A stretch of DNA of 64,000 nt, from contig NZ_JBIPKE010000020.1 in assembly GCF_044005705.1 (NCBI RefSeq), forward strand, positions 1 to 64,000. Direction: 5' to 3'. Position 1 is the stretch's first letter, and each line of letters starts with the position of its first letter. The stretch comes from Marinoscillum luteum. GTDB lineage: Bacteria; Bacteroidota; Bacteroidia; Cytophagales; Cyclobacteriaceae. The notes under the pieces are model-generated. The model saw nothing but the letters and a program-made list of their open reading frames with translations. It made no database searches and was not told where the DNA came from. Made by a program: the position numbers and the translations under genes. Shown piece by piece: positions 26,235 to 35,466 of this stretch.

Positions 26235-26268
26235 TTTACCGGGCAATTTTCAAAATCAACCTTTGAAT

Positions 26269-26286
26269 CATTGCATTTGTGCAATG
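26269..26286 (+). other. Intergenic hairpin before the second RND gene
   Basis: Perfect hairpin CATTGCA-TTTG-TGCAATG. Another, GGGCA-TTTT-TGCCC, follows near 26333. Similar GCAT/ATGC inverted repeats (GCATA-GCAT-TATGC near 7606) occupy the matching gap before the first RND gene, hinting at shared post-transcriptional control. Confidence 0.4.
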
Positions 26287-26382
26287 CTGTAAGGTGCATT
26301 TTGCTATTTCCGTCCGGCATTCCACCGATGGGCATTTTTGCCCCAATCAATTCATTAAATCAGGATTCAAAATGCAAAATAA

Positions 26383-29300
26383 ATGCTGGATAAAATCATT
26401 CAATTTTCAGTCAAAAACAAACTGATCATTGGCCTGCTCACGCTGGGCCTGGTCATTTGGGGAGGCTACTCGCTTACACAGCTTCCCATTGATGCCGTAC
26501 CGGATATTACAAACAATCAAGTACAGGTTATCACCTCTTCCCCATCTCTGGCGGCAGAAGAAGTAGAACGTTTAATCACATTCCCCATCGAAATCACCAT
26601 GGCCACCATCCCAGAACTGGACGAGATCCGTTCATTCTCCCGTTTTGGGCTGTCTGTGGTGACCATCGTGTTCAAAGAAGATGTGGATGTGTATTGGGCT
26701 CGTCAGCAGGTAAACGAACGCCTGGCCGATGTGCAAGCCCAAATCCCACCGGGAGTGGGGCAGCCGGGTATGGCCCCCATTACTACCGGATTGGGGGAAA
26801 TTTATCAATATGTGGTAGGTACCGAACCGGGCTATGAAGATCAATATGACGCCCGTGAGTTACGGACGATCCAGGACTGGATTGTGCGAAGGCAGTTGCT
26901 CGGTACTCCAGGGGTGGCGGATGTAAGCAGCTTTGGAGGCTATCTCAAGCAATATGAAATTGCCATAGACCCGGACAGGCTCAAGGCCATGAACGTTTCT
27001 ATAGCCGATATTTTTCAGGCACTGGAAGAAAACAACGAGAATACCGGAGGGGCTTATATCGAGAAAAACCTCAGTGCCTATTTCATCCGAAGTGAAGGTC
27101 TGGTAAGCGACATGGATGACATCCGTAACATGCTCATCAAAAATAATCAGGATGGAATTCCTGTCCTCATAAAAGATGTGGCAAAGGTACAGCTTGGGAA
27201 TGCAGTACGGTATGGCGCCACTACTCGGGATGGTGAAGGCGAGGTGGTTAGCGCCATTGTAATGATGCTGAAAGGAGAAAACTCAGCTGATGTTATTGAG
27301 AATGTGAAGAACCGAATCGCTGAGATACGCAAAACATTACCGGAGGGAGTTACCATTGAGCCTTTTCTGGACCGTACAAAATTGGTAAACACTGCCATCG
27401 GTACAGTGAGCAAAAACCTGGCTGAAGGAGCCTTGATCGTGATCTTCGTTTTGTTGCTGCTGCTGGGAAATCTCCGTGCAGGTTTGATTGTAGCATCGGT
27501 AATTCCCCTTGCGCTCATTTTTGCCTTTGGCATGATGAACCTCTTTGGTGTGTCGGGCAACCTGATGAGTTTGGGAGCTATTGATTTTGGGTTGATTGTG
27601 GACGGAGCGGTGATCATTGTGGAGGCTACCCTCCATCACCTGGGTTTACTGAAACTTGGAAGAAAACTTACCCAGCAGGAAATGGACCAGGAGGTTTATC
27701 AATCTGCAAGCAAAATAAGGAACTCAGCCGCATTCGGGGAGATCATTATTCTCATCGTGTACCTGCCCATCCTTGCTTTAGTAGGGATAGAAGGCAAAAT
27801 GTTTGGCCCTATGGCACAGACTGTAAGCTTTGCTATACTGGGTGCTTTTATCCTTTCGCTTACCTATGTACCCATGATGTCCGCTCTTGTACTAAGTAAA
27901 AAGACGGAATACAAACCCAATATTTCAGACAAGATCATGGCTTTCTTTCATAAACTGTACGACCCGACAATTCGTTGGGCGATGCAAAAACGGCCATTGA
28001 TGTTAGCCATTGCACTTGGATTATTTGGCACCTCCCTTTGGGTTTTTTCCAATATGGGAGGGGAATTTATTCCAACACTTGAGGAAGGCGACTTTGCGGT
28101 AGAAACCCGGGTGATTACAGGAAGTTCCTTACAAAATACGGTTGCAGCTACTACCCAGGCGGAAAAAATTCTACTCGAACAGTTCCCGGAAGTAAAGCAG
28201 GTAGTATCAAAAATTGGTGCAGGAGAAATCCCGACCGATCCCATGCCGGTAGAAGCTGCTGACATGATGGTGATTCTGAAAAACAAAGATGAATGGGTCA
28301 CAGCCTCTAACAGGGAAGAACTGGCCAACAAGATGGCCGAAGCGCTGGAGGTTATTCCGGGAGTTACTTTTGGATTTCAGCAACCCATCCAGATGCGTTT
28401 TAACGAACTCATGACAGGAGTTCGCCAGGATGTGGCGGTTAAGATATACGGAGAGGATCTCAATGAGCTTTCGGAGTATGCCGAACAGATAGGACGGCTG
28501 GCTTCTGGTGTGGAAGGAGCTGAGGATTTGTACATAGAAGAGGTAACTGGTGTTCCGCAAATTGTCATTAATTACAAACGGGATCAACTGGCCAAGTACG
28601 GCCTGAGCATCCGGGATGTAAACCGTTCGGTACAGGCAGCCTTTGCTGGGGCTTCAGCCGGACTGGTATATGAAAATGAAAAGCGTTTTGACCTGGTGGT
28701 CAGATTGGATAAGACCAACAGGGAGGATGTAGAGTCCGTTCGGAACCTTTACATCGCCCGCAAAGATGGGCACCAAATACCGCTCTACCAGGTGGCCGAA
28801 GTGGAAATCCAGGAAGGCCCTTACCAAATCCAGCGAGACGACACCCGCAGACGGATCATTGTAGCTTTCAATGTACGTAACCGGGATGTAGAAAGCATAG
28901 TAACCGAGCTTCAGCAGAAAATTGATGAATCGGTGGTATTTGCTCCTGGCTACACCGTTTCTTACGGTGGCCAGTTTGAAAACCTCGTGGAAGCCCGTGA
29001 ACGACTCTCCTTTGCTGTACCGTTGGCCCTTCTATTGATTTTTGTATTGCTCTATTTCACCTTCGGTTCCATTAAGCAGGGCATCCTCATTTTTACAGCC
29101 ATCCCACTTTCTGCTATAGGTGGCATCTTCGCTTTATGGCTCAGGGATATGCCTTTCAGTATTTCGGCAGGCGTTGGTTTCATCGCTTTGTTTGGGGTAG
29201 CGGTGTTGAATGGGATAGTGCTCATCAGCGAGTTCAATCACCTGAAAAAAGAGGGCATCTCCGATATTTTCGAGCGGATTTACAAAGGGACAAGTGTACG

Positions 29301-30759
29301 TCTGCGCCCGGTAATCATGACGGCTGCCGTGGCTTCCCTGGGCTTTCTGCCGATGGCACTTTCCCAATCAGGTGGAGCAGAAGTACAGCGTCCACTGGCC
29401 ACCGTGGTGATTGGCGGGTTGATCACTGCTACTTTCCTGACACTGGTTGTGTTGCCTATCCTTTACTATTATTTTGAAAGAGGGATTAAAGTAAAACCCG
29501 GAGCAGTAGCCCCATTGTTGGTTATTGGTTTACTGAGCATTCAGGTTTCCAAAGCCCAGGCCCAGGAATCACCTGCTTCCTTTCAGTCCCTGGATGAGGC
29601 GATACAAATAGCGATCCAAAACAATCCGACCTTGAAAGCAGCGGACCTGCAAACTCAGCAGGAAAGAGCACTAAAAGGTGCCAGTTGGAATTTGTCCAAA
29701 ACCAATTTCAGCCTTACACATGGGCAGTACAACAGCATTTACGACAATGACAATCAGTTCAATATCTCTCAATCCATCGAATTTCCTACGGTTTATGCCA
29801 ATCAAAACAAGCTGGCCAATGCGAGGATGGAAGCAAGCGAATGGCGTAAAAACGCCACGCAAAATGAACTGGTGCAGCAGGTAAAAGCTACCTGGTATAT
29901 CCTTTGGTTTGAAAAAAGCAAAAGACAGTTATTGCTGGAGCAGGACAGCATTTACCAGCGATTCGTACGGGCAGCAGGTCTTCGCTATCAAACGGGGGAA
30001 AGTAACTTGCTGGAAAAAGCAACAGCTGAGTCGCAGGTAGCTGAAATAAAAGCCATGTTGCAGCAAAACCAGTCCGATATTGAAATCTATCAGACCCAGC
30101 TTCAAACCTTGCTCAACCTGGAAAGCCCGATAGATATCACAGTGGGCAACCTGAAAGCAAGGGAAAGCAGAGTATTACTCGATACGCAAGGCATTGCGAA
30201 TAACCCAACACTTGCCTGGTTCCGCCAACAAATGGTAGTAGCCGAAAGAGAAAAATCGGTGGAGAAGTCACGACTACTACCGGATCTCACAATAGGTTAT
30301 TTCAACCAGTCTCTCAATGGTCCAAATCAGGATTTGGATGGCAATCCGGTCACTTTCACTTCCAGCGACCGCTTTACCGGTTTTCAGGTAGGAATAGCCA
30401 TCCCCATTTTTGGTGCCAAGTCGCAAGGATCGGTCATCAAGGCTGCCGAATTGAAAAAGCAGGAAAACGAAGCAAGGCTACAAGCGGTGACCAACGAACT
30501 GCAAGGCAGGCTAAGGTCTCTCATTCAGCAGTACCAAAAATTTCAGACCAGTATCGACTACTACGAGCAAAACGCCCTGCCTCAGGCAGAGCTAATTCTC
30601 AAACAAGCTCAGAAAGGATTTGAAAACGGGGAAATTGGCTATGTAGAATACATCCAGGGACTTAACCGGGCATTGACAGTCCGGTTTAATTACCTGGACA
30701 TTCTCAACCAATACAACCAGACCATTATCCAGATCGAGTTTATCTCAGGCGTTCAATAA
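26383..30759 (+). CDS. CzcA/CusA-type RND pump fused to a TolC-like domain
   Basis: 1458 residues. Residues 1 to about 1030 are a complete heavy-metal RND transporter (SLGAIDFGLIVDGAVIIVEA in TM4, then FIALFGVAVLNGIVLISEF). Residues about 1060-1458 are a TolC-family outer-membrane factor (SLDEAIQIAIQNNPTLKAAD, IAIPIFGAKSQGSVIKAAE). The joint (about 1036-1060) reads like a signal peptide: basic start, hydrophobic core VAPLLVIGLLSIQV and SKAQAQ, an AxA-type cleavage site. The chain could therefore be cut into two proteins after insertion. Such fusions are known in Bacteroidota. Zn/Cd/Co or Cu could be substrate. Its adaptor follows 14 bp later. Confidence 0.92.
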   Translation: MLDKIIQFSVKNKLIIGLLTLGLVIWGGYSLTQLPIDAVPDITNNQVQVITSSPSLAAEEVERLITFPIEITMATIPELDEIRSFSRFGLSVVTIVFKEDVDVYWARQQVNERLADVQAQIPPGVGQPGMAPITTGLGEIYQYVVGTEPGYEDQYDARELRTIQDWIVRRQLLGTPGVADVSSFGGYLKQYEIAIDPDRLKAMNVSIADIFQALEENNENTGGAYIEKNLSAYFIRSEGLVSDMDDIRNMLIKNNQDGIPVLIKDVAKVQLGNAVRYGATTRDGEGEVVSAIVMMLKGENSADVIENVKNRIAEIRKTLPEGVTIEPFLDRTKLVNTAIGTVSKNLAEGALIVIFVLLLLLGNLRAGLIVASVIPLALIFAFGMMNLFGVSGNLMSLGAIDFGLIVDGAVIIVEATLHHLGLLKLGRKLTQQEMDQEVYQSASKIRNSAAFGEIIILIVYLPILALVGIEGKMFGPMAQTVSFAILGAFILSLTYVPMMSALVLSKKTEYKPNISDKIMAFFHKLYDPTIRWAMQKRPLMLAIALGLFGTSLWVFSNMGGEFIPTLEEGDFAVETRVITGSSLQNTVAATTQAEKILLEQFPEVKQVVSKIGAGEIPTDPMPVEAADMMVILKNKDEWVTASNREELANKMAEALEVIPGVTFGFQQPIQMRFNELMTGVRQDVAVKIYGEDLNELSEYAEQIGRLASGVEGAEDLYIEEVTGVPQIVINYKRDQLAKYGLSIRDVNRSVQAAFAGASAGLVYENEKRFDLVVRLDKTNREDVESVRNLYIARKDGHQIPLYQVAEVEIQEGPYQIQRDDTRRRIIVAFNVRNRDVESIVTELQQKIDESVVFAPGYTVSYGGQFENLVEARERLSFAVPLALLLIFVLLYFTFGSIKQGILIFTAIPLSAIGGIFALWLRDMPFSISAGVGFIALFGVAVLNGIVLISEFNHLKKEGISDIFERIYKGTSVRLRPVIMTAAVASLGFLPMALSQSGGAEVQRPLATVVIGGLITATFLTLVVLPILYYYFERGIKVKPGAVAPLLVIGLLSIQVSKAQAQESPASFQSLDEAIQIAIQNNPTLKAADLQTQQERALKGASWNLSKTNFSLTHGQYNSIYDNDNQFNISQSIEFPTVYANQNKLANARMEASEWRKNATQNELVQQVKATWYILWFEKSKRQLLLEQDSIYQRFVRAAGLRYQTGESNLLEKATAESQVAEIKAMLQQNQSDIEIYQTQLQTLLNLESPIDITVGNLKARESRVLLDTQGIANNPTLAWFRQQMVVAEREKSVEKSRLLPDLTIGYFNQSLNGPNQDLDGNPVTFTSSDRFTGFQVGIAIPIFGAKSQGSVIKAAELKKQENEARLQAVTNELQGRLRSLIQQYQKFQTSIDYYEQNALPQAELILKQAQKGFENGEIGYVEYIQGLNRALTVRFNYLDILNQYNQTIIQIEFISGVQ

Positions 30760-30773
30760 AAAGAAATCAACAA

Positions 30774-31973
30774 ATGAAAAATACAATCAAATACATCAAC
30801 AGAATCTCAATAGTTTTTATACTGGGATTGACTATTGCCTCCTGTGGTTCAAAAAATGAAGGAACAACAGAGGAGCATCACGAAGAAGGTGAGAATACGG
30901 TAGAACTCACTGAGGCACAATACGATCAGGCAGACATTCAGATTGGAAATGCCGAAAGAAAGGTTATCGGTTCTGAGCTACGGGTTAATGGAGTGATTGA
31001 CGTGCCTCCTCAGAGCAATATTTCCATCAACATGCCCTATGGTGGCTTTGTGAAATATACCGAAATGCTGCCGGGCAGCAAAGTGAAAAAAGGTCAGCTT
31101 TTGGTAGTGATTGAAAATCCGGAGTTTATCCAGTTCCAACAGGATTATCTTGAGGGCTTGGCCAATCAGGAATTTCTGAAAGCAGAATATGACCGTCAGA
31201 AGGAGTTGTTTGATGAAAAGGTGGCCTCTGGCAAAACCTTTCAACAGGCTAAAAGTGACTACCTGGCCAATGAGGCACGAATTAAAAGCATGGAAGAACG
31301 TTTGAAAATTATCGGTTTCAATCCAGCAAAAATACGTCAAGGTACCGTTTCAGCGTCTGTCAATATTTATGCCCCGGTAAACGGTTCAGTTCGAGAGGTG
31401 TACACCAATGTAGGCAAGTACATCAACCCACAGGATGTGATCATGGACATCACCAATGCCGAAGACCTGCATGTGGAACTGACGGTATATGAAAACGACA
31501 TCCCACGGGTAAAGGAAGGTCAGCGCATCCGTTTTGCCCTGGCAAATTCACCCGAAGAATGGCGGGAAGCCGAAGTGTTCCTTGTGGGCAGTGGAGTAAG
31601 GGAAGACCGTTCCGTAACCGTACACGGCCACCTAAAGCAGATGCATGAAGACCTGAAGCCGGGCATGTATGTGGCGGCTAAGATCGAAACCGACAGCAAT
31701 GAAACCTTGACTGCACCGGAAGCCTCCATTGTGCGGTTTGGCGGCAAACAATACGTTTTTTCTTATGCGGGTAAGAAATCAGAGAACGGTGAAACCGTAC
31801 ACGATTTTCAAATGCTGGAAGTCATCAAGGGATATACCGAAGACGGCTATACGCAGATTTCTTTGGCCGATACAGCGGAGGACTTGAGCAACATTCAACT
31901 TGTCACCGAAGGTGCCTTCACCTTGTTGGCGAAAGCCAAAAATACAGAAGAAGAAGGAGGACACGGGCATTAA
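30774..31973 (+). CDS. CzcB-like RND adaptor lipoprotein
   Basis: 399 residues, periplasmic membrane-fusion protein. Lipobox TIASC (Cys about 24) anchors it. A His/Glu-rich linker (EEHHEEGE) is followed by the barrel-sandwich hybrid (INMPYGGFVKYTEMLPGSKVKKGQLL), a coiled-coil hairpin (about 115-180) and the beta-barrel with VHGHLKQMHEDLKPGMYV. It ends in GGHGH. It pairs with the RND-TolC fusion immediately upstream to make a complete efflux system. Unlike the CusB-like adaptor it has no CxMHP metal domain, which suggests a different metal preference. Confidence 0.92.
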   Translation: MKNTIKYINRISIVFILGLTIASCGSKNEGTTEEHHEEGENTVELTEAQYDQADIQIGNAERKVIGSELRVNGVIDVPPQSNISINMPYGGFVKYTEMLPGSKVKKGQLLVVIENPEFIQFQQDYLEGLANQEFLKAEYDRQKELFDEKVASGKTFQQAKSDYLANEARIKSMEERLKIIGFNPAKIRQGTVSASVNIYAPVNGSVREVYTNVGKYINPQDVIMDITNAEDLHVELTVYENDIPRVKEGQRIRFALANSPEEWREAEVFLVGSGVREDRSVTVHGHLKQMHEDLKPGMYVAAKIETDSNETLTAPEASIVRFGGKQYVFSYAGKKSENGETVHDFQMLEVIKGYTEDGYTQISLADTAEDLSNIQLVTEGAFTLLAKAKNTEEEGGHGH

Positions 31974-31987
31974 AATAAAGGACACCT

Positions 31988-32404
31988 ATGATCAAAGAAC
32001 TCGAAAATAAACTCAAAGAAAAGGACATCCGACCAACAGCCATGCGGCTGTTGGTGCTGGAAGCCCTGACCAGTCAGGAGGCAGCCATCAGCCTTTCTGA
32101 CCTGGAAAAAGCATTTGAAAAGTCGGACAGGGTGACACTATTCCGCACCCTGAAGACCTTTCAGGAAAATGGACTGGTGCACAGCATAGATGATGGTACC
32201 GGAGCGCCCAAATACGCCTTATGCGAAGAAGGCTGTGAATGCAATATCGAACGGGATTTGCACGTACATTTCCATTGCAGGGTGTGTAGCGAAACCTTCT
32301 GTTTGCCCAAGTACAAAATCCCGGAAATTGACCTGCCAGATAAGTTCAAAGGCGAAGAAGCCAACTTGGTGGTAAAGGGAGTTTGCGGGAAGTGTGCAGG
32401 ATGA
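31988..32404 (+). CDS. Fur-family transcriptional repressor
   Basis: 138 residues. Winged-helix N-terminus (IRPTAMRLLVLEAL ... DRVTLFRTLKTFQENGLVHSI) and a metal-binding C-terminus with HVHFHCRVC, ETFCLP and a final CGKC, the paired CxxC structural zinc site of Fur/Zur proteins. It lies 14 bp after the adaptor gene, so it is co-transcribed with the efflux system and probably senses zinc or a related ion. Its operator is not evident. Several extra cysteines (CEEGCEC) are unusual. Confidence 0.9.
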   Translation: MIKELENKLKEKDIRPTAMRLLVLEALTSQEAAISLSDLEKAFEKSDRVTLFRTLKTFQENGLVHSIDDGTGAPKYALCEEGCECNIERDLHVHFHCRVCSETFCLPKYKIPEIDLPDKFKGEEANLVVKGVCGKCAG

Positions 32405-32487
32405 AAATTGCAATTACTGTGCATTGTGTTTACACGTATTTTCAGGTAGGTACTTAACAAGATGAGATTCAATACTCATAATCATGT

Positions 32488-32823
32488 ATGCCCCACGAAC
32501 TTCTTAAAGCAATCACTATGGACGAAAACAAAATCACTTGCAAGCTCACTACTCTGGAGCTGAGGTTAAGAAAAGCTACTGTGATAGCTTCCTTAAAAGA
32601 GATGGTATTAGAAAAACAGGAACTTGTCAACGGGTTCAGGTACAGGTTTGATGGCTCGGATCAAACGCTGGACCTAATCAGCGACTTCATCAAAACCGAA
32701 CGGCTTTGCTGTGACTTTTTCACTTTCAGTCTTACGGTTGCCGGGCCAAGATCTCCTATCTGGCTTGAACTATCAGGGCCCGGTGGAGCAAAAGCATTTA
32801 TCGAAAACGAGATAGAATTCTAG
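32488..32823 (+). CDS. Conserved small protein with ERLCCDFF motif
   Basis: 111 residues of unknown function; the ATG at 32518 is an alternative start. It has an N-terminal strand-rich part (ITCKLTTLELRLRKATV), a helix, and the motif ERLCCDFFTFSLTV with a vicinal Cys pair, then IWLELSGPGGAKAFIE. I recall similar ERxCCPFF proteins near mercury and other metal genes, but do not know a function. The CC pair suggests thiol-metal contact. It lies between the Fur gene and the NicO-like gene. Confidence 0.65.
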   Translation: MPHELLKAITMDENKITCKLTTLELRLRKATVIASLKEMVLEKQELVNGFRYRFDGSDQTLDLISDFIKTERLCCDFFTFSLTVAGPRSPIWLELSGPGGAKAFIENEIEF

Positions 32824-32841
32824 ATTTAACCCAAGCCGAAC

Positions 32842-33459
32842 ATGACCACCTTACTCACCGGTACCATCATGCTCAGTCTCCTGCACGGTCTGATCCCCAG
32901 CCATTGGTTGCTTGTGCTGGCACTGAAAGAACGGTTTGGCTGGCAAGGTAGCAAGACGGTTCGCATTGCGGCTATGGCAGCTCTGGCTCATTCGCTGAGT
33001 ACCTTTCTGTTGGGCGTGTTTCTGGGCTTATTCAGCCTTTCACTGGCAGAAACGCTTAACAGTTACACCCGTTGGGTCATTCCTGCTTTGCTCATTGCCA
33101 TAGGGTTCTATTTCATCATCCAACACCACAGACACCATCATTTTCACTTCAATGAAAAGCAAAAGCTGGACCAGGCCGGAGCAACACAAGTAGTGACCTT
33201 GCTGGTATTTATGATGTTTCTTTCCCCCTGCCTGGAAATTGAAGCCTACTTTCTGATGGCAGGGACTCATGGATGGCCGATGATCCTGACCGTGGGCTTG
33301 CTCTACACCATCGTTTCCGTGTTAGGGATCACCTTTTGGGTGTACCTCGCCCAGAAAGGCCTGCACCGTTTCAACTGGCACAGGCTGGAGCATAATACCG
33401 GGCTGGTTTCGGGGTGCATCCTCATTGTCACGGGCATCATTTCCTTTTTCACACATTAA
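32842..33459 (+). CDS. NicO/LysE-like metal-associated membrane protein
   Basis: 205 residues with six predicted helices. The first helix region has LLHGLIPSHWLLVLAL and the third AALAHSLSTFLLG, histidine-helix patterns seen in NicO/RcnA-type and UreH-like transporters. A His-rich loop (HHRHHHFHFNEKQ) lies at about 94-107. FLSPCLEIEAYFL in helix 4 holds a Cys-Glu pair. It probably exports or handles a divalent ion. It ends 13 bp before the P-type ATPase start and is likely co-transcribed with it. Confidence 0.75.
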   Translation: MTTLLTGTIMLSLLHGLIPSHWLLVLALKERFGWQGSKTVRIAAMAALAHSLSTFLLGVFLGLFSLSLAETLNSYTRWVIPALLIAIGFYFIIQHHRHHHFHFNEKQKLDQAGATQVVTLLVFMMFLSPCLEIEAYFLMAGTHGWPMILTVGLLYTIVSVLGITFWVYLAQKGLHRFNWHRLEHNTGLVSGCILIVTGIISFFTH

Positions 33460-33472
33460 AACAGACAAGCGT

Positions 33473-35422
33473 ATGACTAATACTAACAATATAGACAACA
33501 AAGCCTGCTGCAGCACCGACCAGCATCCGGACAAACCAAAAAAGCAGGAGGAAAAAACCTCCTCCAGTTTCCTGCAAACCTGGGGAAGTGGTATTGTAAG
33601 CCTTGTCATTCTGCTTGCAGGAATAGCCGCTGATCAATGGGGACAGCCTGCATTTTTCCAGGGATGGATCCGCATAGGCTGGTATGTGCTGGCCTATTTG
33701 CCTGTGGGTTGGCCGGTATTGGTCAAAGGCTGGAAGTCCATACTGAAAGGTGATGTGTTCACTGAATTTTTCCTCATGGGCATAGCCACTCTGGGAGCTT
33801 TTGCCATAGGCGAATATCCTGAGGCGGTGGCGGTGATGCTTTTCTATGCCATCGGGGAGCTGTTTCAGGATGCAGCAGTGAACAGGGCCAAACGCAACAT
33901 CAAAGCCCTGCTGGACATACGCCCGGATTCGGCCTCTGTATATAGAAGCGGGCAAATGGTGTCCGTACACCCGGAAGAAGTACAAATTGGGGAAACCATA
34001 CAGGTGAAACCCGGAGAAAAAGTACCGCTCGATGGGGAAATGATCAGTGAAAAAAGCAGCTTCAATACTTCCGCCCTGACTGGTGAAAGTAAACCTGCCA
34101 CCTACAACAAAGGAGAAAATGTGCTGGCTGGGATGGTGAATCTCGACAGGCTGATTGAGCTGAAAGTAACCAGACGGTTCAACGAAAGTTCACTTGCCCG
34201 CATCTTGGAGCTGGTGCAGAACGCCACTGCCCGCAAGGCAAAAACCGAGCAGTTCATCCGTAAGTTTGCACGGGTTTACACACCCATTGTTACCTTTCTG
34301 GCAGTGGGATTGACCTTCCTGCCTTACTTTTTTGTAGAAAACTATGTGTTTGAAGACTGGCTTTACCGGGCATTAATCTTTTTGGTGATCTCATGTCCCT
34401 GTGCGCTTGTCATTTCTATTCCACTTGGTTATTTCGGAGGGATTGGGGCAGCTTCCCGCAAAGGCATATTATTCAAAGGTTCCAACTTTCTTGACCTCAT
34501 GACCAGAGTGAACACCGTGGTGATGGACAAAACAGGTACGTTGACCAAGGGAGTGTTTGAAGTTCAGAAAGCCGTGACCATGGACGGAATTACTACAGAT
34601 TGGCTTAGTCTGGCGGCTGCTATGGAAAGCAAATCCACCCATCCCATCGCAAAAGCCATTACAGAATATACTAAAAAGCAAGGCAAAGAAATTTCAGAAC
34701 CCGAGCAACAGGAAGAAATAGCCGGGCACGGTCTGAAAGGAAAAGTAAATGGTAAGCATGTGCTCATCGGCAATCAAAAGCTGATGGACAAGGAGGGGAT
34801 CGTTACCTGTGCTGATGCTGCCGGAGAGGTTAATACCGTCATCCATATAGCCGTTGACCAAAAATATGCCGGTTACCTGGTGATAGCAGATGAACTCAAA
34901 GAGGATGCTGCCCAGGCAATCAATGCATTACACAAATCAGGAGTTCGGGAACTGATCATGCTGTCAGGAGACAAGAATGCAGTGACCCAACAAGTGGCAA
35001 AATCACTCGGAATAGATAAAGCCTTTGGTGATCTGTTACCGGAACAAAAGGTGGAAAAGGTTGAAGAACTGAAAAAGGATACCAACCGTATCATCGCTTT
35101 TGTGGGGGACGGTATCAACGATGCTCCCGTCCTTGCTCTGGCAGATGTGGGCATGGCAATGGGTGGTTTGGGTAGTGATGCCGCCATCGAGACAGCCGAT
35201 GTGGTCATTCAGACCGACCAGCCCTCTAAAATTGCTACTGCTATTCAAATAGGTAAACAGACTAAACGGATCGTATGGCAAAATATCGGCCTGGCTTTCG
35301 GTGTAAAAGTCATAGTCCTTGCCTTGGGTGCCGGAGGCCTGGCCACTATGTGGGAAGCCGTATTTGCCGATGTGGGAGTGGCACTACTGGCAATATTGAA
35401 TGCGGTGAGGATGCAAAAGTAA
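33473..35422 (+). CDS. Heavy-metal P1B-type ATPase (CPC, ZntA/CadA class)
   Basis: 649 residues from the ATG at 33473. Reading is open further upstream, but without a better start and inside the preceding gene. The N-terminus has KACCSTDQ instead of an HMA domain. Key sites: SCPCALVISIP (Cys about 308, CPC), LTGESKPA, DKTGTLTKG (Asp about 352), KSTHPIAKA and GDGINDAPVLALADVG. The CPC motif with this C-terminal helix sequence (VKVIVLALGAGGLATMWEAVFADVG) fits the Zn/Cd/Pb class. It exports from cytoplasm to periplasm, complementing the CzcA-type system upstream. Confidence 0.92.
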   Translation: MTNTNNIDNKACCSTDQHPDKPKKQEEKTSSSFLQTWGSGIVSLVILLAGIAADQWGQPAFFQGWIRIGWYVLAYLPVGWPVLVKGWKSILKGDVFTEFFLMGIATLGAFAIGEYPEAVAVMLFYAIGELFQDAAVNRAKRNIKALLDIRPDSASVYRSGQMVSVHPEEVQIGETIQVKPGEKVPLDGEMISEKSSFNTSALTGESKPATYNKGENVLAGMVNLDRLIELKVTRRFNESSLARILELVQNATARKAKTEQFIRKFARVYTPIVTFLAVGLTFLPYFFVENYVFEDWLYRALIFLVISCPCALVISIPLGYFGGIGAASRKGILFKGSNFLDLMTRVNTVVMDKTGTLTKGVFEVQKAVTMDGITTDWLSLAAAMESKSTHPIAKAITEYTKKQGKEISEPEQQEEIAGHGLKGKVNGKHVLIGNQKLMDKEGIVTCADAAGEVNTVIHIAVDQKYAGYLVIADELKEDAAQAINALHKSGVRELIMLSGDKNAVTQQVAKSLGIDKAFGDLLPEQKVEKVEELKKDTNRIIAFVGDGINDAPVLALADVGMAMGGLGSDAAIETADVVIQTDQPSKIATAIQIGKQTKRIVWQNIGLAFGVKVIVLALGAGGLATMWEAVFADVGVALLAILNAVRMQK

Positions 35423-35466
35423 TTAGGAATATTTAAAGCTATGGAAATGATAAACTCACTTTTTAA

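Noticed and set aside
26383..30759. Frameshift or assembly join between an RND gene and a TolC gene
   Set aside because: Reading is continuous and the signal-like joint is sensible; RND-TolC fusions are known in this phylum.
33425..33472. Longer N-terminus for the CPC-type ATPase
   Set aside because: There is no usual start codon upstream, and the extension lies inside the preceding gene; the ATG at 33473 fits spacing.
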